A stretch of 64,000 nucleotides of DNA. It comes from Plotosus lineatus (Eukaryota; Chordata; Actinopteri; Siluriformes; Plotosidae). Positions 12,741-23,068 of the stretch are shown piece after piece. Under the pieces are notes generated by a model that did no database searches, was not told where the DNA came from, and saw only the letters and a list, made by a program, of their open reading frames with translations. Position numbers and translations under genes: made by a program. Location: positions 68,641,501 through 68,705,500 of the forward strand of contig CM045733.1 of NCBI GenBank assembly GCA_024760905.1, written 5' to 3'. Numbering within the stretch: the first letter of the stretch is position 1; every line of letters starts with the position of its first letter.

Positions 12741-13173
12741 AACCCTGTCACCGGGCCCAACTTAATGTTCGGGTTTTTTTTACACAATTTTAAATGACTT
12801 CACCTTGCTTAAGTGTTAGTGCCTGGGTTCCAAGAGGAATTCAGCAGAGCTTGTATTTTTGACTTTTATACAGAGAGATAAGTTACGGCAGTTCCTCAAG
12901 GAGGATATAGCGCTCTCCCATAGTCTTGGAAAAGCACACCGCTTTTCAATCCAGTAAATTAAGCCCGGGTGGATTCCTGGCCCATTTAGAACTACGTGTG
13001 GCATCCGTGTCTTACAGAAGGTGAGGAAATGTCCCTGCTTTATCTGGTAAACCAGCTGGCACGAACCTCTGAGCTACATAAATAATACAAATATGTGATA
13101 TTACTCAAAGCTATGGAGTAGAAGACATCTTTCAACATGAACTTTCCTCTCTCTTTCTTATTATATATTATAT

Positions 13174-13208
<35 letters not shown>

Positions 13209-13227
13209 CACACACACACACACACAA
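13174..13227 (+). repeat. Compound (CA)n(TA)n(CA)n
   Basis: CA tract, short TATATATA, CA tract. Other CA/GT tracts: 13720-13760, 33411-33442, 53330-53358 and 59371-59418. Confidence 0.95.
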
Positions 13228-13397
13228 CAGAACCACCAAAGTGTGAGAGCAAGGTCTGTTTTCTAAAGTCCTGCTTCCAGAGTCACAATTACTTCTGCCA
13301 AAAGACACAAGAATCTGATGCACATCGACTGCATCTCTTTTGTCTTCATATAGATGCTCAGTTTATTATCTCAATTCATATCATAAAACTCCACTGA

Positions 13398-13429
<32 letters not shown>

Positions 13430-13654
13430 ATGAATGAAGCACAATGAGCAGTAATCATTTTCTAAGTTTATCCAATCCACTCTAGGGCACTAGGTAGGGC
13501 ACTCAATACCATTACATTATATTCTGGATTTACTTGTAAAGCACAAACAAGGTGAATAAGAAAGAAGCTGATTTGGCTTAAATAAAAGAAGGCAGAGGAT
13601 CTGGATGCAAGAGCAAAGTAAATATTCATTCATTTGCCAAACTGCATAATTCTG

Positions 13655-13880
13655 TTTGGGTCACCGGGAGGATGGTGCAGACGGGGTGCACCCTGATTAG
13701 CTTTCCAGTCCATCACAAACACACACACACACACACACACACACGCACGCACGCACACAGAGCTGAAAATTGGAACAGCCATTAAGCCTAATGTGCATGA
13801 CTTTGGACTGTGGGAGGAAACCAGTGTACCTGGAGGAAACCAATATAAGGAAAGAGACAGCATCTCACTGTGCTCACGTG
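13655..13880 (-). repeat. Mermaid-like SINE, degenerate
   Basis: GACTGTGGGAGGAAACCAGT is typical of the minus orientation; interrupted by a (CA)n expansion. Confidence 0.5.
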
Positions 13881-14266
13881 TGAAGCTTAAACGTGATAAG
13901 AAACCATGCTGCAGGTACACAAATAAAATAAATTTCAAATGCTGGCTATGAAACATGGCCTTGGAAAAGATTGACAAACCTGGGTGCACGCTTCACTTTT
14001 TTTATTCATTTTTGCACGAAAAGGAATCCAATGAATAGGTATCGATTATACAGGTGCAGTGCAATTTGGTGACAGAAGATAAATTGAGATACCAGCAACC
14101 TTCTCTTCTCTCAAACAATAAACATGCAACCAAAACACCTGACCGGAATGTAAAGCAAAGCCAACACACATGAAACTGCAAGACAACGGATTATTTTCTG
14201 TCCAGCCACATACTGTGCTGAAAAACTGCTTGGAAACAGACTTTGTTTCACCCTAGAACACTGATT

Positions 14267-14590
14267 GGGGGCAGCGGTGACCCCGTGGTAAGGTGCTGGA
14301 TTATCGATCCCAAAGTCGAGAAGTTCAAGCCCCACTGTCAACAGTGGTCACTGCTGTCCCCCCCCCCAGTGCAGCTAACCGGGTTATCAAAGGTCAGCCA
14401 TGTCTCTCACGGTCTGTGGTGAGAGATTCATGTAAAAGAGCCACTGCTGACTTTTGGAAAGAGTAGCTGCCTAGTCGCTGGCGTGTTTCTGCCCTGCCAG
14501 GGTGTACTCTGCCCTCGCGCAGAGTCGGCTGAGGTGGGTGCCAGCCACCCCAGACCCTAATTAGGATTAGGTTCTCAGAAAATGAATGAA
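14267..14590 (+). repeat. SINE family S1, near full length
   Basis: Head GGCAGCGGTGACCCCGTGGT, B-box-like AGTTCAAGCC, tail GACCCTAATTAGGATTAG and AATGAATGAA. Confidence 0.7.
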
Positions 14591-15264
14591 CACTGATTTG
14601 GAGCAATGAGGAGTTTATATAAGAATGAACTGTGCTGAGGAGGACACAATCGTAAAGCTCTCGGTCACAGGGCACAATGGGCTCCGGTGGATTCAAAGAA
14701 CTGATGATTGGTAAGTCGCTGCCCAGATGATCTGGTTAATTATAAAATGATATAATTATAATTAAAAACATGCATCAAGCACGAAGGGATAATGAGCATG
14801 CGTACAAATTGCCCTTATCTCTCTCTCTGCAGATTTATGGTACATATTTGATTTGATGGAAGAAAAACAGTCAGAGATACTTTAAATCTCATCTACTGCT
14901 CGAGAAGCTACTTATAGACAGATGCTTAATTTTTATTTAATTAAAGAAGATTTATAAAGCAGAGAAGTCTGTTATACACAAAATCACACTCATTTATCAT
15001 TACATTTCCACCCGATGCTCTTATCCAGAGTCACTTACAATTAAACTTTTTTATACAACTGAGCAATTGAGAATTGAGGGTTAAGGGCCTTGCTCAAGGG
15101 CCCAACAGTGGTGATTGAACCGGTGACCTTCGGCTCAGTAACCCATTGCTTTATTCACTAAGCCATCGCTGCCACACATCACATTTCTCATCTCTAGTTT
15201 TGACGGCTTGTATTTATTAGTCGGTTGAACTGGTCAGGTGAACTTGATGGGTTTAATAAAAGTC

Positions 15265-15568
15265 TGTTGGGATTTTTACACCCGAGCCGAGCGGCTCATC
15301 AAAACGGCGCTTATTCCTGTTTCTGTGGCGTGAAGCGACCAGGAGTTCTACTCCTCCTGGATGGGACGCGAGTCCATCGCAGGTTACCTTCCCAGTATAT
15401 TTTTACTGGTTCCCATTTATACTGCTGGGTGAACAGAGGCACACTTGTGGTTAAGACCTTTCCCAGAGGACTTAGCACAGTGGGAGGGAGGGGGGTCTAA
15501 CTGGGATTTGAACACACAACCTCCTGATCATGAGCGCAGCACCCTAACCACTACACCACTGTCCCCAC
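15265..15568 (-). repeat. tRNA-derived SINE family S3
   Basis: On the minus strand: head with GTAGTGGTTAGGGTGCTG and B-box TTCAAATCCCAGTTAGA, body ending in AGGAGTAGAACTCC and the CACGCCACAG region. Other copies at 43395, 43680 and 57462. Confidence 0.65.
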
Positions 15569-15647
15569 AATGGGTTTAATAAAACCTTAAAAAAAAAAAA
15601 AAAAAAAAAAATTTACATTAATTCTAATGTAGTCCTGAAGAAAGTTC

Positions 15648-15900
15648 AGTTCATTTTCTGTAACCGCTTCATCCTAATTAGGGTCACAGGGAGGCTGGTG
15701 CCCATCCCAGCCAACTCAGGGCGAGGGTAGAGTACACCCTGGACAGCTCGCCAGGCCATCGCAGGGCGGAAACACACTGACGGCTTTGCAGCCTACTCTT
15801 TATACGAAAGTCAGCAATGGTTCTTTTACATGAACCTCACACCATAGACAGTGAGAGACATGGCCGGCCTTTGATAACCCAGTTAGCGGCACTGGGGGAC
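15648..15900 (-). repeat. SINE S1, head truncated
   Basis: Minus-oriented copy retaining tail and body through AACCCAGTTAGCGGCACTGG; the tRNA head is missing. Confidence 0.65.
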
Positions 15901-15993
15901 CTGAAGAAAGTTATTTAAATAAATGACAGGATATTACATACACGTTTCATCAATAATTACAAGTAATTGTGTGTTAATAAATTTATAGTAATA

Positions 15994-16651
15994 CAAGGAT
16001 CCCTCACTTTCCACGGTTAATTGTGAACAAGAGCCCCAGCGACTGTCAAATTCCGCGAAGTAGGATCAAAATCCCCCCCGCTCCCCCGCCGCCGCCTGAT
16101 ATTTACATGTAATATCAAATACATACTAAACGCTATAAATACTTATAACAATTAAACATTCAAAAATAATGCATAAGATGTAAATAAAATATAAATACAC
16201 ACAGATTGGCACCTCACATAAAAATGTAAGTAGTTTGACGGGAGGTTTTGACGCCGAATTCGCCTTGTTTTGCGTCATTTCCCTTAATTTCCTCATTTTT
16301 TAATTCAATGAATATTTCATCATTTTCTGTTACCGCTTAATCCTAATTGGTGAAAGTCAGCAATGGTCCTTTTACAAGAACCTCACACCATAGACAGTGA
16401 GAGAGACATGGCCGGCCTTCGATAACCCAGTTAGCTGCACTGGGTTGGGGCAGTGATAACCATGTGGAGAGTGGGACTCGAACCCCCAACCGTTGGATCA
16501 GTGATCCAGCGCCCTATAGCACTAAGCCACCACTGCCCAGCGAGGAATATTTATATATTTAAAAAAAAAAACAAAAAAAAACAACAACAACAACAACACA
16601 CAATGCACTGAAGCCACGTCAATTGAAGCACGAAGTAGCGAGAGATCCCTG
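15994..16651. mobile_element. MITE family A, copy 2, interrupted by a SINE
   Basis: Same termini (CAAGGATCCCTCACTTTCC ... AGAGATCCCTG) and TA flanks. Longer than its relatives because a minus-oriented S1 SINE fragment sits inside at about 16319-16540, with GAATATT on both sides. Confidence 0.72.
16319..16540 (-). repeat. SINE S1 inside MITE copy 2
   Basis: Body is internally deleted between tail and AGTCAGCAATGG. The head ends CCACCACTGCCCAG. GAATATT flanks suggest a target duplication. Confidence 0.65.
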
Positions 16652-17121
16652 TACACTGGAATTTATTTTGTTGAACATTAAATGGATCCCTGGCAGCAAC
16701 GATGCAAGAAATGAAAAGAAGAAAGTAAGAAGGGAAAACAAGAACAGAAGAAAGAAAGCCCCTGATTCTGACATGCTATTGTATAGCAACACGCCTGGAA
16801 CATCAGACTCTCTTTAAATTTCTGATTTAATCCACATGGTCCTGATAGTTTGATTGAGACCCGAATACAGTACTCGATGAAATGATTGAAAGAAGCAGAC
16901 AAGAAGAAACAGCTCACACCAACAAAGTCCTGATGATGATGATGATGATGATGATGATGACACCGAGACAGTGAGCTCTTTGGACACGGCCATTCTCTTT
17001 ACCTTGTAGATGAGACAGAACACCTTTATTTTTAACTTGACAGAAGAAAGTCTGGTCTGGCAATGAATCTTCAGAACTGTGTACATATTTTACATACCAT
17101 TAGCGCCATGAGTGAGACTCT

Positions 17122-18125
17122 CAGTCGTGGCCAATCCGCGGCTTCCGAGCCGCATGTGGTTCTTTGCCTAGTTTGACGCGGCTCTTATGTTCATATCAAA
17201 GTATGTATTTTTTTTTTTTTAAAGTGCGTGTTTAATTCGCTTGATTTCAATATGGTATTATTGTCAAATGCTTTTGTGCGTGAGATGAAGATACTGCAGA
17301 GCTTCTCAGTATGGGCGAGATCATTTCAGTCAACAATGTGCGTCAAATTTGCTCTTAAAATGGCAGGAGAAAATAAATAAATAAATAAATAAAAAGCACA
17401 GCTAAATGAAAATATGAAGATGAACAAAGGACATTTTTAACAGAGTGGGAGGGGATTTTTTTTTTTTTTTTTTTTTAATTGTTCTTGAATGTAATGGAAA
17501 GTCATTCTGCCTTATATGTCAGGCGTCATTTGTGCATTTCAAAACTTCACATCTTCAGCACCACTTCAGCTCGCTGCACGCCAACTTCGACAAGGAATTT
17601 CCTAAAGGGACTGAACTTCGCAAAGTACAAGTTGTTCACTTTGAAAAGTCAGGCAGAAAAGCAGAGAGTTTTTCCAAAAATTTACAAAGTGCCCAGAAAC
17701 CGTAACACTTGCATCGTTATCAAATGGCTTGGAACATGACCAGCCAAAACGCCATACAACGAAGGAGAGTTTGTTATAAAATCCCTCAGTGACATTGTTG
17801 AAATCTTGTCTCCTGAAAACGACAAACTAAAACGCGTCGTATCGGACGTCCAACTGTTCCACCACACCACTGAACACAGAATATTGGACATTAACACGGC
17901 TGTTGAATCACATTTGCACGCTGACCTTCAAAAATGTACTTTATCATGTTGGTGTTTGAATTTACAATAAATCTGACTTAGCAGGTGTGTGTGTGTGTGT
18001 GAGAAAGAGAGAAAGGGATGGGTGGTGTTCATGTGTGCCCATGTGTATGATGTGGCTCTTTGCAGTAACACAGTGGGAAAAAAAAAAAAAGTGCCTCTTG
18101 GTCTCTGACTGGTTGGACACCCCTG
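17122..18125 (+). mobile_element. hAT-like element with zinc-finger-type transposase fragment
   Basis: The left end runs CAGTCGTGGCCAATCCGCGG with the GAGCCGCATGTGG motif; the right end is GGTTGGACACCCCTG. At about 17470-17705 a frame reads CNGKSFCLICQASFVHFKT then HLQHHFSSLHANF, the C2-type finger seen at the start of Charlie/SCAND3-like hAT transposases. Stops follow, so it is inactive. No matching 8-bp flank was found. Confidence 0.55.
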
Positions 18126-18385
18126 AGCTAGGTGAATGTTCGCGTTAATGTAACAATGCTGCCCTCTGGTGGTTATGTTAGGATATTGCGGATGTAGGTG
18201 TATAGATGAGTCAGTGAAATGTCTGGTCTCATTAATTACCACACACAATGTTAGGGCAGATGGTTTAGTTAATATTTCCTTGAAAACCTTATTTTGCTGA
18301 ATGTATTTTATGGTTAAAACAGGTTTTTGCACTGAGGGACACATACAGAACAGGCTGGGTAGGCAAATCTCACGTGAGAATCATT

Positions 18386-19352
18386 CTACAGATCAGTGGT
18401 TTTCAACCTTTTTTGAGCCAAGGTACACTTTTTTCTTTGAAAAAAATTCTTGAGGCACACCACCAGCTAAAAATTTAACCTCTGTGGCCTATATCAACCA
18501 TTTAAAGCAGGGGTGTCAAACTCGTGCCACAAAGGGCCATGTGGCTGCAGGTTTTTGTTTCAACCAAGCATCAGCACACCTGACTTGGCTCATTCAAACA
18601 ACTGATAAGTGTCTTCAGGCATTTGATTGGTCAGACTCTGGACAGAGCACATAGACTGACCAATCAACTGCCTGAAGACTCTTATCAGTTGTTTGAATGA
18701 GCCAGACTGACCAATCAAATGCCTGAAGACTCTTATCAGTTGTTTGAATGAGCCAAGTCTGCAGCCACATGGCCCTTTGTGGCACGAGTTTGACAGCCCT
18801 GACTTAAAGTCATTCTCATCAAATTTTCGTGAACAGGAATCAGACACAAAAATATATATATTTTTTTGTTTTATTTTTTCTACTCACTCAGTGTGAAGCC
18901 TGGGCCTGTTTGGATGAACAGAGCTGATCTTTTGACAGGAATCGAAGTCAAGCACACCAAGCTCTTCCTCAACAGCTCTCATCTTCCTCAGTCTCTCTGT
19001 TTCTTGTTTTCATGGCAGTCAGGCTTGAAAAGCTTTGCTCGACTTCACCATCTTTGTTTTCTTTTTAACCTCTACTCATATTAGGCCCTTCATATCTAGT
19101 TCCGAATTTTGTCCAGGGTCCAGTTCGGAGTTGGTATTTTTTTTCTTTTGAAAAACTTTCCCATCCTGGTCACTGTTGTGTCTTGCTGATCACCGCCACC
19201 TGCCGTCATCCCCGCGTCACTAATCCACTTATTTCAAAGTAAAAGGCAGTCAACAACGAACTACCTGCTGCCACCTACAGGCGAATAGTATTTATTACAT
19301 TATTTTAGACCAATTAGGTGAAATTGGATAATTTCCTAATCACAGTGGTTTA
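18386..19352. mobile_element. Possible older hAT element around the 18508 MITE
   Basis: Begins CAGTGGTTTTCAACCTTTTT with the AAGGTACAC motif common at hAT ends. The right end near CAGTGGTTTAAAAAACATTG is degenerate and not a clean inverted match. Boundaries are uncertain. Confidence 0.3.
18508..18801. mobile_element. Short hAT-type MITE with long terminal inverted repeats
   Basis: The ends mirror each other for roughly 40 bp (CAGGGGTGTCAAACTCGTGC ... its complement). Flanks ATTTAAAG and ACTTAAAG are an 8-bp duplication with one change, as expected for hAT. The interior repeats a TGATTGGTCAGACT / TTATCAGTTGTTTGAATGAG module in both orientations, so most of the element can fold on itself. Confidence 0.75.
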
Positions 19353-19373
19353 AAAAACATTGCTCTCGAACAG

Positions 19374-20060
19374 GGGTCAGAAACCCAAAATGTTCAAAGA
19401 GCCATATTGGACCAAAAAAAAACACCCTAAAAACAAATCTGTCTGGAGCCACAAAAAAAAAAAAATAAAAGCCTTATGCATATAAGCTGATATGAAGGCA
19501 ACACAGGCTCTAAGTGTATATTAGCTATTATTAGCCTACTATCAAAATGACTAAGGAGGCTACACATACATAATGAGCATTCATGATTCAGTGTTTATTT
19601 TCCCTGAAGTGCATTCCGGAGAGAATGACACCACGTGACTACTCTGTTGTATGGTATTTGGTGCTTTAAATTCCATTACTATATTAATGTATTATGTTTT
19701 GTTGCATTGATGAAATTATAGAAATCCAATGAGAAAATCAGCGGCCCATCAGAGTTTACATACCTGCACAACAGAGCTGTCTGTTCAATGTCAATCACAT
19801 CACAAGACTCATCACAGGCGATTGAGTATGCTGGAGCTGAACTAATGTCCTGGATTGTTGACTGGTGATGCTGCCTGCCATTTTCATGGCCCTTTCCTTC
19901 ACTGTCTTTGCAGAGAGAGGCATATCTTTAATTTTCTATATTTTCTTATCACATAAAAGTGATACATTTTCAAATCTCAGCAAATTATGAAGTTCTTTCT
20001 GCACACAGAATTATCAAAAGGAAAGAATCTGAAGAAAGCGTTGCCCTGTAAAGACCCACA
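19374..20060. mobile_element. Possible hAT-like fragment
   Basis: Starts AGGGGTCAGAAACCCAAAA and GAGCCATATTGGACCAAAAA, phrases typical of a fish hAT family, but no right end or coding frame is recognisable. Confidence 0.3.
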
Positions 20061-20149
20061 AATTTATTTTTTTGTAAAAATTTGAACAACTAACAGTTAA
20101 AAGTATGCTGTAAAAAGACATTATACAATATAAATGACCCATTAATTCA

Positions 20150-20420
20150 CCCATCCATTTTCTTCACTGCTTAATGCTAATTAGAGTTGATGGCTGGCAA
20201 GGGCATGCTGATGGCTATGCAGCTACTCTTGATGAAGTTCAGCAATGGTTCTTTTACAGCCTCTCACCACAGACAGGAAGAGCCACAGCCGGCCTTTGAT
20301 AACCAAGTTAGCTGCACTTGGGGGGGGGGGGCAGCGACCATCTGGTGATAGTGGGGCTTGACCCTTGACCTTTGGATCATTAGTCCAGCACCTCAACCAC
20401 TGAGCCACGACTGCCCCACC
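20150..20420 (-). repeat. SINE family S1
   Basis: Minus-oriented; tail TTAATGCTAATTAG, head ending GAGCCACGACTGCCCCACC; contains a 12-G run. Confidence 0.65.
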
Positions 20421-21249
20421 ATGTTAATGATGTTTTACAAAAACATCTCATACTACTTCCTTTGGGGTTAAATATTAAAATTAGACAACAAATAATAATT
20501 AAAAAGATTAATCTCTCAAGAAAGAATAAATAATTAAAGAGCATCTTGATTATCAGCATTTAATACTATACTGAATATTGCAATAGTATACATAAAGCAA
20601 CCCTGATTGTGCATAGCAGCTATGCGGGATATACCCTGAATGTAACTGTCAGATTAATATAGAATAATCTGTATCGAGGAATATGTTCAGTAAACTTTTT
20701 TTTTTTTTTTTTTTGCCAAAGCAAACAAAATAAGTAATCACACTAACCTAAAGCACATTTGTGTTTGTAACTCCTTATAATCAAGGCTTGAGGCACAAAG
20801 CCTGCTTGAGACTTAAATTGGTCACGTTCATAAATACAGTATGTTCATTACACCAGAGGCGTATTCAAAAAAACAAAACAAAAAAACTCTGAATCATCTT
20901 CATGTAACTTATTCGGGAAATCAATAGCTTTGCATTCATGTATAGAAAACATCTTCTATAGAACTAACATTTTCCTTTTCCAAATCTCGACAGACACAAC
21001 ATTCAACAATACAGTTGTTTCTTTCTTTGTAAAAAATCCCAGACTTCATCTTTGTGCTGGCAACAATTGTTCTATTGAAAAAAAAAAATCTGATTTTTTT
21101 AAGTGCTTATTACAAACCTTTCCACATAGTCACCCCATTATTTAACACGAAGTGAGATTAATAGAAACAAAAAATATAAAAGTAATCTGTTTAAACCATT
21201 CTGATAAGGCACATTGGGTTAACTGTGGTAGTAAACATGGAGCATTTGA
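20421..21249. other. slc26a2 3' flank / 3' UTR, boundary unresolved
   Basis: AT-rich sequence without repeats other than short A/T runs. ATTAAA on the minus strand near 20566 is the closest candidate poly(A) signal; no AATAAA was found. Confidence 0.35.
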
Positions 21250-21985
21250 TCAACAGCCAGTTTCACAGTCACCATTCTGTGACTGACAGCTTTGGACATA
21301 ACGGACAGCATCACCCAGAGAGTGAAAAATGATCTCTGTGCTCCTGGGGTCATAGTACCCACCTCTACGTAGTGAATCAATCACTGAGGTGCTGCACTGG
21401 GCTAATAATAAACGCACAGCGATCGCTTTGTAATCTTTATACACGTCCTTCAGAGTGTTTACTCCTGCTGTGTCTAGAAATAATACAGCGCTGCAGTCTA
21501 GAATCAGTGTATGAAAAGAAGGGAGAAAGGTGCTGCTGGGCTGTCCAGAGTCTTCCTTCCCCTTCTGTTTTTCCAGCTTCTTGCGCCTGGTTTTCTCTTT
21601 CTGTGGATCCAGACCTACACTGCGATACAGAGACTTCTTAAACAGAGTCCGGTTGGCGTAGTAGATCGGAGCTTCATAGCGAAATACAGCGACCCCGGGG
21701 TGCTTGTGGAGGTTTGTATATGATTCCAGATCCTTGAAGAGGTCACGGTGCTCTGCCTGGCCCAGCTCGAATGCCCTAGAACACTGGGTGCGGCCAAGGA
21801 CGCAGAACGCAGACACCAGCACGCCAACCAGCAGTCCCAACTCAGTGTTTACAAATGCTGATGTTGCCATGGTCACCAACCAGATGGCGGCATCTATACG
21901 GTTCACACGCCACATCTCAGGAACTCCCCGGAACTTCCGCAAAGCACCACGCAGGTTTACCACAATGATAACAGCTAACACACAT
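21250..21985 (-). CDS. slc26a2: slc26a2 last coding exon (residues 441-685, last helices and STAS)
   Basis: Starts with one base completing the lysine codon, then [18 protein letters not shown], the last helices and the STAS domain. The STAS intervening loop has a basic stretch ([11 protein letters not shown], residues about 574-584) followed by the conserved [16 protein letters not shown]. The protein ends ETGC and TGA. No clear AATAAA is visible on the minus strand just downstream, so the 3' UTR end is not resolved. Confidence 0.93.
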
Positions 21986-22995
21986 CTAAAACCAAAGAAC
22001 AAAATGATAAATTAAATAAACTTTCATAATGATTTTTAAAAATAGCTTGCAAATGAGATAGGCTTATTGATAGCATAATAACCTGGTTAAAATATCTATC
22101 ATGGGTATCCTAACTGAGACCCACATTTTTTTTTTTTAATAGCGATATGAGTTGACTGTCAATCTGTAAAAGAAGATAACTATTTAAAACAGAAATAAAC
22201 CAACCTCACAATCACAGCATCTCATATGGACTTGTGTTCTGCTTTGTTTTTACCTCGTCTCTGGATTTTTCTGAGGTTTTGAGAGTGGTTAAAAAAAATA
22301 AATCAATAAAAATAAATTGATGCAATTCCAATTTCTGGGCACAGCCACTGATGATAAACCGGCTGTTTCTATGGGCAGGAGCACATAGGAGGTTTAGTAT
22401 GTGGTGTAAGGAAGCTCTTCAGTCTCCTCAAAAGTGCCGACACTGACAGCTAGTGGTTGGTGAATCTAAATACTGCACTATAAAACCCAACGCTGCCAAA
22501 TAGAACTACAATATATTAGTGCCAATACCAGCATGTCCTAAAGGGTTTCCTTTCCTCATTGATTCAATTCGAAGAAGTCGCTGTACTGAGTCAAAGTTCA
22601 TACTGTGAATGCAGAGGTTATAAATGGAAAATATCTTCTTTTCCTTTCGGCTTTTCCCTTTTCTCGGGAGTCGCCACAGCGAATCATCTGATTCACACAT
22701 TTGATTTGGCAGAGGTTTTTACATCGGATGCACTTCCTGTCACAACCCCTTAGTCAGGGACAGAAAAATGCTGACGGCTTTGCAGCCTACACTTTACGAA
22801 AGTCAGCAATGGTTCTTTTACATGCCTCACACCATAGACAGTGAGGGACATGGCCTGTCTTTGACAACCCAGTTAGCTGCAATAGGGGGGACAGTGACAA
22901 CCTTGTGGGGACTCGAACCCCCCACCTTAGGATCAGCGATCCTGTGCCTTATCCACCACTGCCCACATTATAAATGGAAAAAAAAAAAAATAAAA

Positions 22996-23068
<73 letters not shown>

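Larger units (their letters stand above)
11600..15260. other. No gene seen; SINEs and simple repeats only
   Basis: Between the listed SINEs there are short frames without family similarity, a T23 run near 13401 and CA microsatellites. A small ATC repeat at 12176-12193 is noted. Confidence 0.5.
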
